Positions 53,828-62,280 of a stretch of 64,000 nucleotides of DNA are shown one piece after another. The notes beneath the pieces are model-generated. The model did not search any database and was not told where the DNA came from. It saw nothing but the letters and a program-made list of their open reading frames with translations. The position numbers and the translations under genes were made by a program. Positions within the stretch are counted from its first letter, which is position 1. Each line of letters starts with the position of its first letter. Location of the stretch: the NCBI GenBank assembly GCA_030430845.1, contig JAUIKE010000010.1, positions 20,896 to 84,895 of the forward strand. The letters run 5' to 3'. This DNA comes from Bacteroidia bacterium. GTDB lineage: Bacteria; Bacteroidota; Bacteroidia; Chitinophagales; Saprospiraceae.

Positions 53828-55924
53828 ATGAAAAGCGAAAACCTAATTATCCTTCTAAGCATACTTTTCTTTTATGCCTGCGAAGCTACCGAGAAGAACT
53901 CCCAAGGTGAAAGTTTTCTTAGCAAGGTGGACCAGATCCAGGCCAATATTGTCGATGACAGCGCTTTACTTACTTTTTTCGACAAAGACAGAGCACCCCT
54001 CTCCCCAGCTTTCCATTTGCTGCCTGACGGAAGTAATCGCCCCAATGGCTGGCTATTAGAGATAATGAAACAAGACCTGGAAACGGGCATCGTAGGTGCT
54101 TTGGATGAGTTCTATCCCGGGATCAAAGCCGATGATCTGTATCGAACAGCGAGGCGAGGAGGCCTGGAAGATGTACCCGAAATGGGAGACCTGGTCCTGA
54201 CCGGCGAGCCATGGGAAGCTTCGATCATGTGGTGGAACAGCGAAACGGCCGGCAATTGGTGGGATGGTTTTGTACGTCATGCTTTTTTAACTGATAATAA
54301 AGAGGCGATGGCCCAAAGCCGGGCCATCGTCCAAAACCTACTCGATTCGCAAGATGAGGATGGTTATATCGGTATTTACAAACCCAATTTGCGCTATCAG
54401 CACGAAGGCTCCAATGGAGAGTTGTGGTCGCAAACGACTGCTTTTCGGACTTTATTGGGGTATTACGAAATCACCGGAGAACAGCAAGTCTTAGAGGCGG
54501 TGGAAAAGGCGATGAGGCTGACCATGAAGCAGTACGGCCCGGAAGGGCGCAACCCATTCTACCTAAAAAACGCCTTCGGCGGTGTCACCCACGGTCTGAT
54601 GATGACGGACGTCTGCGAGACCCTCTACCGCATCACCGGAAAGCAGGAATACCAGGATTATGCTACTTATCTTTATCAGGCTTTTTCAACCTACTCCATC
54701 AACCGGGCTTTCAATGATTTGCGGTATCCGTTCTTGCTTAACAGGGACACCCTCTTTTCAGGGCATGCTGTCCACACCTATGAGCATCTGCGGACTTTGC
54801 TCAATGCCTATTACGCTACGGGATATCAGGAACTGGAAATAGCCTGGAACAATGCTATGCACAAGCTAGACCATTGCCTGCTGCCCAGCGGAGCCGGCCA
54901 CGGAAATGAGTGGATAGCAGAATTGGAGGCCGATCCTGATTATACCTCCACTGAGTTTTGTACCATGCTTGAATTAAGGAACTCTTTCGCCTCCATCGTA
55001 GAAAAAACCGGTGAGCTGAAATATGCCGATTTGGCTGAAAAACTCACTTTTAACGGAATTATGGGTTTTCGGAATGAGGATGGAACGGCTATAACTTACG
55101 GAAAGTCGGATAACTGCTACGTTTTGGATGGGAAACATCATGGCGTAGAGGGAGCACATGACGATATTCGTTACAAGTATTCCCCTACCCATTCCGATCC
55201 GGCCGTTTGTTGCGTACCTAACTATACGCGCAACTTTACCTACTACCTCGATCAAATGTGGATGAAAAAAGAGGATGGTTTGGCAGCGGTACTATACGGC
55301 CCATCAACCCTGACAACTGAGTGGGAAGGAACAGAGATAACCATCGAAGCCATCACCAATTACCCCTTTTCCGACAAGATTGAATACAGGATCATCAGTT
55401 CCCAACCTCAGCAATTAGCTTTGTATTTTAGAAAACCGGCCTGGGCTTCTTCTATGACTGTCCAGCAAAAAAAAGGAGCAATTTCTGACATCGGAGATTT
55501 CTACAAAATTGAAAAAGAGTGGGCAAGTGGAGACCTGGTTGTTATTCAGTTTGACAATGACATTCAGCTGAAAACTCATTCGGAAGAACATCACTATTTT
55601 CAGAGAGGCCCCCTGGTTTTTGCCTATGAAATTCCTCATCGGGAGGAAACGATCAAAACCTATGCAGACAGCGATTTTTCGGATTATTTCTGTTTTCCCA
55701 CCGACCAATCCTATGAAGGCTTGATGATAGCCTCCGAACAAGTAAATGCTTTTCAATGGAGGTATGATGAAGCTCCGCTTGGTAAGAATTTCTGGCACCA
55801 AAATCCGCCTGTATTAGTTGGTAATCTGGTAGGGAAGGAACAGGGACTGGAACGGGAGATAAGGCTTGTGCCGATGGGAACCACCGTTTTGCGAAAGACG
55901 AGTTTTCCTGTTCGCAGAGAATAA
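53828..55924 (+). CDS. GH127 (DUF1680) beta-L-arabinofuranosidase-like lipoprotein
   Basis: 698 residues. The N-terminal LIILLSILFFYACEA is a lipoprotein signal (Cys18). An (alpha/alpha)6 barrel (WWNSETAGNWWDGFVRHAFL, DEDGYIGIYKPNL, LMMTDVCETLYRITGK) carries the zinc/nucleophile set of GH127. TEFCTML (Glu/Cys about 376-378) and VCCVPNYTR (paired Cys about 460-461, the second the likely nucleophile) match the known Glu-Cys-Cys-Cys site. A C-terminal beta-sandwich follows (YRIISSQPQQLALYFRKPAW). Likely removes beta-L-arabinofuranose residues. The esterase starts 28 bp after the stop, so the two are an operon. Confidence 0.9.
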   Translation: MKSENLIILLSILFFYACEATEKNSQGESFLSKVDQIQANIVDDSALLTFFDKDRAPLSPAFHLLPDGSNRPNGWLLEIMKQDLETGIVGALDEFYPGIKADDLYRTARRGGLEDVPEMGDLVLTGEPWEASIMWWNSETAGNWWDGFVRHAFLTDNKEAMAQSRAIVQNLLDSQDEDGYIGIYKPNLRYQHEGSNGELWSQTTAFRTLLGYYEITGEQQVLEAVEKAMRLTMKQYGPEGRNPFYLKNAFGGVTHGLMMTDVCETLYRITGKQEYQDYATYLYQAFSTYSINRAFNDLRYPFLLNRDTLFSGHAVHTYEHLRTLLNAYYATGYQELEIAWNNAMHKLDHCLLPSGAGHGNEWIAELEADPDYTSTEFCTMLELRNSFASIVEKTGELKYADLAEKLTFNGIMGFRNEDGTAITYGKSDNCYVLDGKHHGVEGAHDDIRYKYSPTHSDPAVCCVPNYTRNFTYYLDQMWMKKEDGLAAVLYGPSTLTTEWEGTEITIEAITNYPFSDKIEYRIISSQPQQLALYFRKPAWASSMTVQQKKGAISDIGDFYKIEKEWASGDLVVIQFDNDIQLKTHSEEHHYFQRGPLVFAYEIPHREETIKTYADSDFSDYFCFPTDQSYEGLMIASEQVNAFQWRYDEAPLGKNFWHQNPPVLVGNLVGKEQGLEREIRLVPMGTTVLRKTSFPVRRE

Positions 55925-55952
55925 AAAATTACTTACCTTTTCAACAAAAAGT

Positions 55953-56867
55953 ATGAAACTTACTATTCGTTCTCTAGCCTTATTACTGGGACTGGCGGCT
56001 TGTTCTCAAAATGATTCACAAGATAAGTCAAACAACATGCCCGACCGATACCAGCCGGCTGTTTTTCAGCAATCTCAATTTATTGACGATAAAAACTATG
56101 AGGTTTTTCTTCCCGCTTCTTATGCTCAGGATGAAGAAAAAAGGTATCCGGTTCTGTACATGATGGACCGGCAGAATCTTTTTGTAGATAGTATGGCTTA
56201 CGGTGGTGCGGCCTGGAATATTGATGAAGTGGCCGACAGTTTGGTACAGGAGGGGAACATGCAGGAGGTCATTATTGTAGGAGTGGATCATGCCGGCTAC
56301 GACCGGTTTGCGGAGTATGCCCCTCAAAAACCCATGGAAACCCTGCCTCAGCATATGCAGGATTCTTTGTTTAATTTTCTGCAAAAACCGCTGTATGCAG
56401 ATCGATATCTCGAATTTTTAGTCAAAGAACTAAAGCCCCTGATCGATCAGCAATACCGGACACTTACCGAAGTAGACAACACTTTTATCGGCGGCTCCAG
56501 CATGGGAGGTTTAATCTCGATGTATGCGCAGTGCGAATACCCGGATGTTTTTGGCGGAGCGCTCTGCCTGTCTACGCACTGGCCTATCTTCCTGGAAGAT
56601 CCGGTGCCGATCGTGCCGGCAGAAATTGTCCGTTATTTTTCGGAAAACTTACCCCAGGGAAAGAAGTGGTATTTTGATTACGGCACAAAGGGAATTGATC
56701 AATACTACGGTCCTTACCAGCAACAAATTGACTCTGTGATGGTCGCAAATGGATATGTAGAAGGAGAAACTTTCCTCAGCCAAAAATTTGAAGGGCATGA
56801 TCATAATGAGAGGGATTGGAACAAGAGAGTGTATATTCCCTTAGAGTTTGTCTTTGGAAAAAAATAA
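55953..56867 (+). CDS. esterase-family lipoprotein
   Basis: 304 residues from the ATG at 55953 (MKLTIRSLALLLGLAACSQ, lipobox Cys17). The frame is open back to 55866 inside the upstream gene's end, but only this start gives a signal. The fold is a Fes/esterase-D-like alpha/beta hydrolase: YPVLYMMDRQNLF, VIIVGVDHAGYDRF, then IGGSSMGGLISMYAQ (Ser about 183), WYFDYGTKGIDQYY and FEGHDHNERDW with the catalytic His. Such enzymes remove acyl groups from sugars or hydrolyse feruloyl/acetyl esters, consistent with the GH127 partner. Confidence 0.85.
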   Translation: MKLTIRSLALLLGLAACSQNDSQDKSNNMPDRYQPAVFQQSQFIDDKNYEVFLPASYAQDEEKRYPVLYMMDRQNLFVDSMAYGGAAWNIDEVADSLVQEGNMQEVIIVGVDHAGYDRFAEYAPQKPMETLPQHMQDSLFNFLQKPLYADRYLEFLVKELKPLIDQQYRTLTEVDNTFIGGSSMGGLISMYAQCEYPDVFGGALCLSTHWPIFLEDPVPIVPAEIVRYFSENLPQGKKWYFDYGTKGIDQYYGPYQQQIDSVMVANGYVEGETFLSQKFEGHDHNERDWNKRVYIPLEFVFGKK

Positions 56868-56872
56868 TCCGT

Positions 56873-57068
56873 AGCACAAGCGCTTCAGCTTGTCTGTCCA
56901 ACAAACTTCAGTTTGTCCAGACATCGAACTTTAGCTTGTCTGTCCAACAAACTTATTGGCGTTCATTTTTTAACCGCCGAATAAGTTTAACCTTTATACA
57001 AGCTAAAGCTTATGGTACGGGCAAGCTGAAGCGTGCGCTACGATTCGGCGATTATTTTTAACTCCAAT
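56873..57068 (+). repeat. family C element, copy 2, with direct repeats ahead of it
   Basis: The core element is 56955-57068 (ATTGGCGTTCATTTTTTAAC ... ATTATTTTTAACTCCAAT). Ahead of it a 22-base sequence starting AGCTTGTCTGTCCAACAAAC occurs twice (56887-56908 and 56933-56954), plus a palindromic CAAACTTCAGTTTG spacer. The whole lies between the esterase and GH13 genes. Confidence 0.8.
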
Positions 57069-57137
57069 AGCTTGCTCTCCGGCAGCTAATCCAACAGTGG
57101 CTTCTGTGTCCACAGTGTCAAAAAAAATGATAAATAA

Positions 57138-59048
57138 ATGAAAAAAATACTTCTATTCGCAATTCTAATGTTCAGTTTCTCCTGCTCAACCGAAAAGACA
57201 GAAACGCAGGAAGAGGCAACCACATCCGTACTTACCGACGCCCCCGACTGGGCCCAAGAGGTCATCTGGTACCAGATCTTCCCCGAGCGCTTCCGCAACG
57301 GAGATCCTTCCAATGATCCCACTGCCGGAGACATCATTGGCTCCTATCCAGGCTTTATTCCGCAAGATTGGGCCATTACACCCTGGGCACAAGACTGGTA
57401 CAAGCCAGATCCTTATTTCGCTTCCTTGGATGGAAAAAAAGATGACAGCGGAAATCCCGTCAATAATTTTGGTCAAAAGGCACAGTTAAGGAGATATGGC
57501 GGAGATTTGCAGGGAGTGATTGATCAACTGGACTACCTGGAAAACCTGGGGGTGACGGCTATTTACTTTAATCCTCTGAACGATGCTCCCTCATTACACA
57601 AATACGATGCCCGACATTGGCGGCACATCGACCGAAATTTCGGCCCTACGCCCGAGGAAGATGTCCGTATTATGGCAGGAGAAAGCCCCGATGACCCTGC
57701 TACCTGGCAAATGACAGGTGCCGATAAAATGTTTGTGAGTCTGATTGATCAACTCCATCAAAGAGGTATGCGTGTGATCCTGGACTATTCCTGGAACCAC
57801 ACCGGTGATCAGTGCTGGGCCTTTTTGGATGTTAAAGAAAAAGGAAAAGACTCCAAATTTGCTGATTGGTACTGGATAGAAGAGTACGATGACCCAGCCA
57901 CCCCGGAAAATGAATTTGATTTCAAAGGCTGGGCCAATGTGAAGGGCCTGCCCGAGATCAAAGAAACTCAAAAACACGAAGGTAATGCGGTCAAAGCTTT
58001 TGAAGGAAATGTTTACAGTGAGGCCGCTAAGCAACACATTTTTAATATCACTAAACGGTGGATGGATCCCAATGGAGATGGCGACCCTTCGGATGGGGTA
58101 GACGGCTTCCGACTGGATGTAGCCGGGGAGGTGCCGCTAGGCTTTTGGCGGGATTACCGGGAATTCGTTCGCGGAATTAATCCTGAAGCTTATCTGCTAG
58201 GAGAGATCTGGTGGGAAGAGTTTCCAAACAAACTACTCGATCCGGAACCTTTCTTGCGCGGCGATGTGTTTGATGCCGTTATGAACTATCGCTGGTATCG
58301 AGCCGCTCGTACCTTTTTTGCCCAGGCCCCTGAAAAGATTCCGGTTTCTGAATTTGTTGATAGTCTAAAGTCCTTTACAAGTAATATCCGCAAGCAGAAT
58401 ACTTACGCCATGATGAACGTCTCGGCCAGTCATGATGTACCCCGCTTGTCTACTTCACTTTTTAATAAATCGAAGTACAAGTATCAGGCCAGTCCTAATA
58501 ACGAAAATTATAAGATCCATAAACCCGATGCAAAAACCTTCGAAGACTTACGTCTCTTACTAGCTCAGCAGTTCACTTACGTTGGTGCCCCTCAGATCTG
58601 GGCCGGTGATGAGATGGGCATGTGGGGAGCTGATGATCCCGATACGCGCAAGCCGCTGATTTGGCCGGATTATGAGTTTGAGCCGGAAACGGCCCATCCT
58701 CTAGGCATCGCTCGTCCGACCGACGAGGTAAAGTTCGATCAGGACCTGTTCGCTTATTATCAAAAGCTGATTCGAATCCGGAAAGAAAACCCTGTTTTGG
58801 CTACCGGAGACCTGGACTATTTAATGGTGGATGACGAAAAGGAAATATTGGCTTATAGTCGCTTTGATGGAGAAAAGGAGGTGATTGTGGTATTTAATAC
58901 AGGGGAGGAAGCACAGGTGGTGGAAGTGCCGAAGAAATTTGGAGGGGAGTATGAGCAGGTGGTGTTGACTGTCGGTTTGGAAACCGACAGAAGCGGTTTG
59001 GAAACCGACATTGGGCGGCGTAGTGCAGTATTATTTATAAGCAAATAG
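57138..59048 (+). CDS. GH13 alpha-amylase-family lipoprotein
   Basis: 636 residues. Lipoprotein signal KKILLFAILMFSFSCS (Cys16). All four GH13 conserved regions are intact: DYSWNHTG (region I), DGFRLDVAGE (II, nucleophile Asp about 326), LLGEIWWE (III, acid Glu about 355) and SASHDVPRLS (IV, Asp about 432). Domain order and the long N-terminal loop (PGFIPQDWAITPWAQDWY) resemble cyclomaltodextrinase or neopullulanase enzymes, so periplasmic breakdown of malto-oligosaccharides is likely. Oddity: the last part repeats GLETD twice because of a 21-base in-frame duplication that contains a palindrome (58969-59010). Confidence 0.9.
   Translation: MKKILLFAILMFSFSCSTEKTETQEEATTSVLTDAPDWAQEVIWYQIFPERFRNGDPSNDPTAGDIIGSYPGFIPQDWAITPWAQDWYKPDPYFASLDGKKDDSGNPVNNFGQKAQLRRYGGDLQGVIDQLDYLENLGVTAIYFNPLNDAPSLHKYDARHWRHIDRNFGPTPEEDVRIMAGESPDDPATWQMTGADKMFVSLIDQLHQRGMRVILDYSWNHTGDQCWAFLDVKEKGKDSKFADWYWIEEYDDPATPENEFDFKGWANVKGLPEIKETQKHEGNAVKAFEGNVYSEAAKQHIFNITKRWMDPNGDGDPSDGVDGFRLDVAGEVPLGFWRDYREFVRGINPEAYLLGEIWWEEFPNKLLDPEPFLRGDVFDAVMNYRWYRAARTFFAQAPEKIPVSEFVDSLKSFTSNIRKQNTYAMMNVSASHDVPRLSTSLFNKSKYKYQASPNNENYKIHKPDAKTFEDLRLLLAQQFTYVGAPQIWAGDEMGMWGADDPDTRKPLIWPDYEFEPETAHPLGIARPTDEVKFDQDLFAYYQKLIRIRKENPVLATGDLDYLMVDDEKEILAYSRFDGEKEVIVVFNTGEEAQVVEVPKKFGGEYEQVVLTVGLETDRSGLETDIGRRSAVLFISK
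58969..59010 (+). repeat. in-frame palindrome duplicated inside the GH13 gene
   Basis: CGGTTTGGAAACCGACA occurs at 58973 and 58994, 21 bases apart (7 codons), and each copy is a palindrome, the first of 22 bases. It inserts GLETDRS into the C-terminal beta-domain of GH13 without disturbing the frame. Confidence 0.85.
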
Positions 59049-59061
59049 GAAAGCCGACCTG

Positions 59062-59219
59062 ATTGGCGTTTAATTTTTAACCGCCGAATAAGTTTAACCT
59101 TTATACAAGCTAAAGCTTATGGTACGGGCAAGCTGAAGCGTGCGCTACGATTAGGCGATTATTTTTTTAATGCCAATAAGCTTGCTGTCCGATTAGGCGC
59201 TTATTTTTTTAACTCCAAT
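59062..59219 (+). repeat. family C element, copy 3, with a second right end
   Basis: 59062-59177 matches copies 1 and 2 almost base for base (ATTGGCGTTTAATTTTTAAC, CAAGCTAAAGCTTATGGTAC, GATTAGGCGATTATTTTTTT, AATGCCAAT). A second partial right end (GATTAGGCGCTTATTTTTTT with AACTCCAATT) follows at 59189-59219. Between GH13 and SCO1. Confidence 0.85.
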
Positions 59220-59232
59220 TAGGTCCGCTTTC

Positions 59233-59853
59233 CTATAGGTAATCTTCGGCCAACAATTTCCGGATATCCTCCATAAATTTATCCACTGACTCGGGATCCG
59301 TCCCATCACAGAAGGCCCGGACATGCTTGTTTTTATCCACGAGGATCAAACGACCACTATGGTCAAATCCACCGGGGGCCGTTGGGTCCTTAACGGCAAT
59401 GCTGAAATAATCGTCAGCAATATCGTAGATCTCGCTTTCGTCGCCGGTCACTAAATGCCATCTTGGTGCTTCTATGCCCAGGTTACGGGCATACTCCTTC
59501 AATCTGGCGACGGTATCTCGCTTGGTGTCAATTGTGTGGGATAAGAGGACCAGGTTCGGTTCATCCTCGAACTCATCATAAAGCCGTAACATTTGCTTTT
59601 TTACTTTCGGACAAATGGTGGGGCAGGAAATAAAGAAAAAGTCCACTACATAAGCCTTACCGGTCAAAGTCTCATTTTTAACCACATTGCTGTCCTGATT
59701 GATAAAGGAAAAATCAGGAATGGTATGATAAACGGTATCGCCTTCCACTACATCCCGATGACCCAGGATGGGCAGGGTGTCGTCTTCCTTGGGTTGGATG
59801 CAAGCGGTGACTGTGATTAGAAGTATAAAAACTGATAATATCGTGAATCTCAT
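59233..59853 (-). CDS. SCO1/SenC-family copper chaperone lipoprotein
   Basis: 206 residues. The signal FTILSVFILLITVTACIQ is a lipobox (Cys18). Thioredoxin fold with TGKAYVVDFFFISCPTICPK (CxxxC at about 76 and 80) and GGFDHSGRLILVD (His about 166), the Cu-binding set that delivers copper to cytochrome c oxidase CuA. The intermembrane or periplasmic location and the full set of ligands fit a functional SCO protein. No cytochrome oxidase gene is adjacent. A heptamer repeat lies in its upstream region. Confidence 0.92.
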   Translation of the reverse strand: MRFTILSVFILLITVTACIQPKEDDTLPILGHRDVVEGDTVYHTIPDFSFINQDSNVVKNETLTGKAYVVDFFFISCPTICPKVKKQMLRLYDEFEDEPNLVLLSHTIDTKRDTVARLKEYARNLGIEAPRWHLVTGDESEIYDIADDYFSIAVKDPTAPGGFDHSGRLILVDKNKHVRAFCDGTDPESVDKFMEDIRKLLAEDYL

Positions 59854-59869
59854 GGTTAAAGCATTTTTA

Positions 59870-59904
59870 GTTCCGAGTTCCGAGTTCCGAGTTCTGAGTT
59901 CGGG
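59870..59904. repeat. heptamer repeat GTTCCGA
   Basis: Five tandem units, three exact and two with one or two changes, just upstream of the SCO1 start on the opposite strand. Such arrays can change length by slippage. Confidence 0.75.
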
Positions 59905-59950
59905 GGGAGGAGTACTCGATTTTTGATAGCGTTGTTGATTGATGTTACTA

Positions 59951-60020
59951 TTGGTGCACGCAGATTTCGCAAATATAGCAGATTAAAAGATCTGCTCAAT
60001 CAGCGCCATCTGCGTGCCAA
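59951..60020. repeat. interspersed palindrome (GCACGCAGAT ... ATCTGCGTGC)
   Basis: Outer arms TTGGTGCACGCAGAT/ATCTGCGTGCCAA, inner AGCAGATT/GATCTGCT hairpin. I recall this motif as a widespread interspersed repeat in Bacteroidota. Between SCO1 and the small lipoprotein. Confidence 0.7.
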
Positions 60021-60079
60021 AACGAAACCTCAATGAGAAGAACAATTTTTAAACTTGAAAAATCTTTCCAACATCCAAA

Positions 60080-60547
60080 CTAGCCCTCTTTTAGGGATGT
60101 CAACAAGCTCGTTCCATCCTCAATACTTTTTAACATATCTGCCTGCACTTTTGTTATTTTTTCTTTTTCTCCTTTCAAATATTCCACGATCTGATCGTGT
60201 TCCATTTCTTCTCTGAGTGGCTCTAATTGGCGGATTTGAGACATCCAGCTCATCATACCTTCACCTGCTGCTGCCAATTGCTGGACCACCTGACCGACTT
60301 TCTCTTGTGCTTCGGCGCCTAATGAGCTTTCTTCACCGATCATGGCACCTAACTCACGCTCTAGTCTTTTTATTTCACTCATTTTGGGCATGACCTCATC
60401 ATGGGCAGCCATGACTTCATCCCAGAGTTGGTCTTGTTCGGCCATTAATTCTTCTTCAGTTGGCTGTTTTTCGCCGGATTGACAGGCGGAAAAAGCAAAT
60501 ACGCCTAACAGGAGGAAAAAAAACATTTTTTTCATAATAGTATTCAT
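60080..60547 (-). CDS. small coiled-coil lipoprotein
   Basis: 155 residues from the ATG at 60547 (a second ATG at 60535 gives MKKMFFFLLLGVFAFSAC, an equally good or better start). Lipobox at Cys22. The mature part is long amphipathic helix (EEELMAEQDQLWDEVMAAHD, RQLEPLREEMEHDQIVEYLK) with heptad spacing and no catalytic motif. Probably an outer-membrane or periplasmic structural protein. Not recognised as a named family. Confidence 0.75.
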   Translation of the reverse strand: MNTIMKKMFFFLLLGVFAFSACQSGEKQPTEEELMAEQDQLWDEVMAAHDEVMPKMSEIKRLERELGAMIGEESSLGAEAQEKVGQVVQQLAAAGEGMMSWMSQIRQLEPLREEMEHDQIVEYLKGEKEKITKVQADMLKSIEDGTSLLTSLKEG

Positions 60548-60570
60548 TTAAAGTTGATTGAATGTTTTGT

Positions 60571-60605
60571 ATTAAGTTTTTTTGCCTTTGGCAAAAAAAC
60601 TTAAT
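60571..60605. terminator. hairpin in the divergent gap
   Basis: 16-bp perfect stem ATTAAGTTTTTTTGCC and its inverse, TTT loop. Lies 24 bp upstream of the lipoprotein start and 120 bp before the thiolase start, so it is in or beside a promoter region, not after a stop. Possible leader structure. Confidence 0.6.
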
Positions 60606-60681
60606 AATTATAACTACAAATCTAAGCTCTATTTGCAACAAAAGTCACACAGGCTTGTAATTTTAATACAAGCGAATTTAA

Positions 60682-60689
60682 TATTTTTG
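60682..60689 (+). promoter_or_regulatory. candidate -7 box of the thiolase gene
   Basis: TATTTTTG, 37 bases before the thiolase ATG. A CTTG at 60654-60657 is the nearest -33-like element (24-base spacer, long). Confidence 0.45.
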
Positions 60690-60726
60690 CCCTTTTAAAT
60701 AATCAAACCAAAGCAAAAACCATATT

Positions 60727-61941
60727 ATGAAACAAGCCTTTATCGTAGATGCTATTCGAACACCTATTGGAAAATTCACGGGTACGTTATCCAAAGTACG
60801 CACGGATGACTTGGCTGCACTTGTAATTAAAGCCCTCGTTGATAAGTTTCCGAACATACCGAAAGAGGCCTACGATGAGGTCGTGTTAGGCTGTGCCAAC
60901 CAGGCCGGAGAAGACAATCGGAATGTAGCTCGTATGGCTCTACTACTAGCCGGTATTCCTTTTTCTGTACCAGGCGAAACCATTAATCGTCTGTGCGCCT
61001 CCGGTATGTCCGCAGCTATCCATGCCAACCGGGCCATCAAAACGGGCGACGGCGATCTCTTCATTACCGGTGGAGTAGAGCATATGACGCGCGGCCCATG
61101 GGTGATCTCAAAAGTATCCAAGGCTTTCGGAAGGGATGCACAAATGCATGACTCCAGCTTTGGCTGGCGTTTCGTTAATCCCAAGATGGAAGCTTTGTTC
61201 GGGACGGATAGCATGGGACAGACGGCAGAGAACCTGGTAGAGCGCTTTGGTATTAGTCGTGTTGATCAGGATCGATTTGCCTATAACTCACAAATGAAAG
61301 CGGCCGCTGCACAGCGCTCCGGCCGACTGGGGGAGGAGATCATTTCCGTACCCATCCCCCAGCGCAAAGCTGATCCCATTATGTTTTCCCAAGACGAGTT
61401 CAACCGCCCCGAAACAACTATGCAGGCGCTGGCTAAACTGCGAACGGCTTTCAAAAAACTGGAAGACGGAGGCACCGTTACTGCCGGTAATGCTTCCGGC
61501 CTGAACGACGGCGCTGCGGCTATGCTGATCGCCTCTGAGGATGCGGTGAAAAATTATGAGCTGACGCCCAAAGCCCGAATCGTTTCCTCTGGAGTAGTCG
61601 GTGTAGAACCGGCCATCATGGGGATAGGCCCTGTGGGAGCTTCTGAAAAAGCCCTGAGAAAAGCCGGCCTTAGCCTGAACGATATGGACATCATCGAGAT
61701 CAATGAAGCCTTCGCCGCTCAGGTACTGGCCTGTACACGTAAGATGGGACTAGCCGATGATGATCCGCGCATCAATCCTAATGGTGGGGCTATTGCCCTG
61801 GGCCATCCACTGGGTATGACGGGAGCGCGCATCCTGCAAACAGCTGCCATCGAATTGCACAAACAAAACAAAAAATATGCCCTGGTAAGCATGTGTGTAG
61901 GCGTTGGCCAAGGCTATGCAACGATATTAGAGAAGGTTTAA
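60727..61941 (+). CDS. acetyl-CoA acyltransferase (thiolase), PaaJ/PcaF-like
   Basis: 404 residues. Condensing-enzyme fold with active-site Cys90 (TINRLCASGMSA), His about 360 (GGAIALGHPLGMTGAR) and Cys about 390 (CVGVGQGYATI). The opening MKQAFIVDAIRTPIGKFTGT, then LSKVRTDDLAALVIKAL, resembles beta-ketoadipyl-CoA thiolases, which release acetyl-CoA and succinyl-CoA. Ordinary beta-oxidation thiolases are also possible. Together with 3-hydroxyacyl-CoA dehydrogenase (14080) and glutaryl-CoA dehydrogenase (7283) it points to degradation of aromatic or dicarboxylic acyl-CoAs. Confidence 0.93.
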   Translation: MKQAFIVDAIRTPIGKFTGTLSKVRTDDLAALVIKALVDKFPNIPKEAYDEVVLGCANQAGEDNRNVARMALLLAGIPFSVPGETINRLCASGMSAAIHANRAIKTGDGDLFITGGVEHMTRGPWVISKVSKAFGRDAQMHDSSFGWRFVNPKMEALFGTDSMGQTAENLVERFGISRVDQDRFAYNSQMKAAAAQRSGRLGEEIISVPIPQRKADPIMFSQDEFNRPETTMQALAKLRTAFKKLEDGGTVTAGNASGLNDGAAAMLIASEDAVKNYELTPKARIVSSGVVGVEPAIMGIGPVGASEKALRKAGLSLNDMDIIEINEAFAAQVLACTRKMGLADDDPRINPNGGAIALGHPLGMTGARILQTAAIELHKQNKKYALVSMCVGVGQGYATILEKV

Positions 61942-61982
61942 CCTTATTGATGTCGATATTTTTGTAAATTGGAAGTTGGGCT

Positions 61983-62200
61983 GGGGTTGTGTAAAAAGTC
62001 CTTCGGCCTTTTTCCCCAACCAATAATATTCTTTCCTGCCGGCCGGCAGGCGGGTAGGAGGTCGTTTTAAGAAAAAAACAAAGTTTTTTTCTTAAAACGA
62101 CCTCCTAAATAAAATTTAATGGGGTGGGTAAAAACCTGACTGCCGTCAGGCAGGCGAGGAACGCCTGTCTACCGACAGGTAGAAGTTTTTACACAACCCC
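61983..62200 (+). repeat. family A multi-hairpin element, copy 5 (longest)
   Basis: Same ends as copy 4 (GGGGTTGTGTAAAAAG / TTTTTACACAACCCC), AATAATATTCTTT box, a nested CCTGCCGGCCGGCAGGCGGG palindrome (62035-62055), a 25-bp-stem hairpin of AGGAGGTCGTTTTAAG arms, AATAAAATTTAATGGGG box, and two extra GC-rich palindromes (CCTGACTGCCGTCAGG, CCTGTCTACCGACAGG). Most of the 339-bp gap between thiolase and the last gene. Confidence 0.85.
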
Positions 62201-62280
62201 GCCAGCGGGTCGAAGGGTAATGTAAACCGTATTATCCGTGAAAACCTGTGTCAAAAGAAAGGTATTACATAATTTGCCGA

